A stretch of DNA of 5,315 bases, from assembly GCA_026388615.1 (NCBI GenBank), contig JAPLJL010000295.1, positions 1-5,315 of the forward strand, given 5' to 3'. The DNA comes from Pseudomonadota bacterium. Its GTDB lineage: Bacteria; Desulfobacterota; JAPLJL01. Positions 4,137 to 5,315 of the stretch are shown piece after piece (position 1 is the first letter of the stretch; every line of letters starts with the position of its first letter). Both the position numbers and the translations under genes were made by a program. The notes beneath the pieces are model-generated. The model was given only the letters and a program-made list of their open reading frames with translations, was not told the DNA's origin and did no database searches.

Positions 4137-5129
4137 TTATAATCTCATCTTCTCCAGCTTCTCTTCGTCGATCGCCTGCGTGACCGTGAAAATCTTCTCC
4201 GCCCCGCCCGGCAGGATTTCCCGGATCTCCGCCCCGGCTTCCGGGGGTTTCCCGTAGCGGTAAATAATCCCTCCGGCCAATTCCCGGATCTCCGGGGAAT
4301 TTTTTCCCCGCACGCAGATCTCCGGCCCGGGAAAATTATCCGGCAGGAAAAAAGGCCGGCGGCCCAGGTTATAGGCCCGGAGAATGACATTTTCCTGGTG
4401 GTTCCGTCCGACAATCAGTTTGGTTTCCGGGTCAACCCGGAAATGCCGGCCCCGCTTCAAGAGCTTCACCTCCCCCAGCTCCAGCGGCTTTTTCTGTTCC
4501 AGCAGGTCGGAAAGCCGGACACAGAAGTTCGGATCGGTCAAAAGGCATCCCCCCGCCGGGGAGGTAAACGCCTGCAATCCCAGTTCCCGGGCCAGGCCGA
4601 GCTGCGGCTGGCGTTCCCGGCCGGACCAGGGGAAAAGCTTTTCCCGGTCCACGATCCCTTCTTTCTCCGGGAGCGTGGGCCGGAGGCAGCGGGCGGAAAG
4701 CGGCCTCAGGACCAGGCCGGTAAGCCCGGCCTCCCGGTCCATCATCGAAAGGATCTCGCGTCTCTGCGACATCGGCCGCTGGCCCAGGACCTCGCCGCTC
4801 ACGATGAAAGACGCCCCGGATTCCGCCATCATGGCCTGGGCTTCCCGGAACTCGAGCAGGCGGCAGTCGATGCAGGGATTGAGGTTGGCCCCGTGCCCGA
4901 ACCGCGGGTTTTCCACCAGCCGGAGCATCTCCTCCCCCCGGGAGACGATTTTCAGGGGAATCCCGATTTCCCGGCAAACCTCGCGGGCGGGAAAATGCCC
5001 CGGAGACATCGCCAGGAAGGGATGGAGGAGATGAAGGCCGATCAGCTCGACGCCCTGGCCTTGAAGAATCTTTGCCGCCAGGGCGCTGTCCAGCCCTCCC
5101 GAAATCAGAACAATCGCCCGCTTCTCCAT
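4137..5129 (-). CDS. PP-loop ATPase, probable tRNA thiolation enzyme with NFACT-R-like C-terminus
   Basis: The 330-residue protein opens with an N-type ATP pyrophosphatase motif, LISGGLDSALAAK (8-20), the nucleotide-binding PP-loop of ThiI, MnmA, TilS and relatives, which adenylate a tRNA base before sulfur or amine transfer. NPCIDCR (84-90) gives a CxxC pair, Cys86 and Cys89, placed like the NPCxxC region of many MnmA proteins. A third candidate is Cys195 in SPAGGCLLTD, where MnmA-like enzymes have their second catalytic cysteine. SGEVLGQRPMSQ (111-122) lies between them. From about residue 225, RGRHFRVDPETKLIVGRNHQEN recalls the NFACT-R RNA-binding fold (shown in two parts: RGRHFRVDPETK and LIVGRNHQEN). 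Such PP-loop plus NFACT-R proteins are often annotated as ThiI-like or as tRNA 2-thiouridine enzymes. No THUMP domain precedes the PP-loop, unlike classical ThiI. The ATG lies just before the PP-loop strand but has no Shine-Dalgarno. The exact modified base is not known. Confidence 0.8.
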   Translation of the reverse strand: MEKRAIVLISGGLDSALAAKILQGQGVELIGLHLLHPFLAMSPGHFPAREVCREIGIPLKIVSRGEEMLRLVENPRFGHGANLNPCIDCRLLEFREAQAMMAESGASFIVSGEVLGQRPMSQRREILSMMDREAGLTGLVLRPLSARCLRPTLPEKEGIVDREKLFPWSGRERQPQLGLARELGLQAFTSPAGGCLLTDPNFCVRLSDLLEQKKPLELGEVKLLKRGRHFRVDPETKLIVGRNHQENVILRAYNLGRRPFFLPDNFPGPEICVRGKNSPEIRELAGGIIYRYGKPPEAGAEIREILPGGAEKIFTVTQAIDEEKLEKMRL

Positions 5130-5163
5130 TGTTTTTATCTATGATAAATTAAACCCGGCTTTT
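5130..5163. promoter_or_regulatory. 34-bp divergent start region between PP-loop gene and rarA
   Basis: The two divergent start codons are only 34 bp apart, and the spacer is AT-rich. TATGAT (5140-5145, plus) and TATCAT (5141-5146 read on minus) each match five of six bases of the -10 consensus and overlap. Any -35 box would have to lie at the edge of, or within, the opposite gene. Neither start has a purine-rich Shine-Dalgarno, so very short or leaderless transcripts are possible. The promoter calls are weak. Confidence 0.35.
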
Positions 5164-5315
5164 ATGACAAAAACCAGTCAAGCTCCGGGAGGGGATAAAT
5201 CCCTCAACCTTTTTTCGCCCCCCGCTTCCTCCGCCCCGCTGGCGGACCGGATGCGGCCGAAAAATATCCAGGAATTCGTGGGGCAGGAGCACCTGCTGGC
5301 CCCGGGGCGTTTCCT
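5164..5315 (+). CDS. rarA: Replication-associated recombination protein A (AAA+ ATPase), 3' truncated by window
   Basis: Only the first 50 codons and two bases of the next are present. After a poorly conserved, Pro/Ser-rich leader (residues 1-25), the sequence reads PLADRMRPKNIQEFVGQEHL (25-44) and then LAPGRF, the diagnostic N-terminus of RarA/MgsA, a homologue of eukaryotic WRNIP1/Mgs1. These clamp-loader-like AAA+ proteins act at stalled replication forks and bind SSB. RuvB and DnaX share a similar RPxxxxxxVGQ element, but LADRMRP followed by GQEHLLAPG is typical of RarA. The Walker A and B motifs lie beyond the window. ATG 5164 is chosen because the next Met (30) is inside the conserved motif; no Shine-Dalgarno is visible upstream. 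The gene is divergent from the PP-loop gene with 34 bp between them. Confidence 0.92.
   Translation, partial: MTKTSQAPGGDKSLNLFSPPASSAPLADRMRPKNIQEFVGQEHLLAPGRF

Noticed and set aside
4398..5144. 248-codon plus-strand open frame antisense to the PP-loop gene
   Set aside because: It has biased composition, no recognisable motif and no ribosome binding site, and the opposite strand has clear PP-loop and CxxC motifs.

Overview
This window comes from a moderately GC-rich bacterial chromosome, most likely an uncultured Gram-negative lineage. An O-antigen ligase family protein points to surface-polysaccharide assembly. The gene gaps are AT-richer and carry short tandem heptamers plus REP-like hairpins, of the kind often seen in metagenome-assembled genomes. 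I cannot place the phylum from this sequence alone.

Layout from left to right. Positions 1-1894, + strand: the 3' part of a membrane O-antigen ligase (Wzy_C family), followed in another frame by a TPR-repeat protein. The reading-frame evidence suggests both are halves of one ligase-TPR polypeptide split by a single-base frameshift between about 1016 and 1048. Positions 1895-2282: a convergent gap with no credible gene. It holds heptamer repeats at both ends, three repeat-type inverted elements and an intrinsic terminator for the minus-strand operon. Positions 2283-3863, - strand: a two-gene operon in which a DksA-type zinc-finger transcription factor gene comes first and glgC (ADP-glucose pyrophosphorylase) starts 3 nt after its stop codon. 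Positions 3864-4136: a second repeat-filled gap with two inverted REP-like hairpins nested inside inverted heptamer arms. Positions 4137-5129, - strand: a PP-loop ATPase resembling tRNA thiolation enzymes, with a C-terminal NFACT-R-like segment. Positions 5130-5163: a 34-bp divergent promoter region. Positions 5164-5315, + strand: the first 50 codons of rarA, an AAA+ replication-recombination ATPase cut off by the window end.

The genes do not form one pathway. The clearest functional link is dksA-glgC, which would place glycogen precursor synthesis in the same transcript as a stringent-response type RNA polymerase regulator. The most unusual features are non-coding. Both larger gaps share one architecture, inverted arrays of 7-bp repeats flanking GTCATTCC-type hairpins, although their heptamer sequences differ. 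Two hairpins in the second gap differ by paired, structure-preserving substitutions. No complete undescribed biological system such as a defence island, CRISPR array or biosynthetic cluster is visible.
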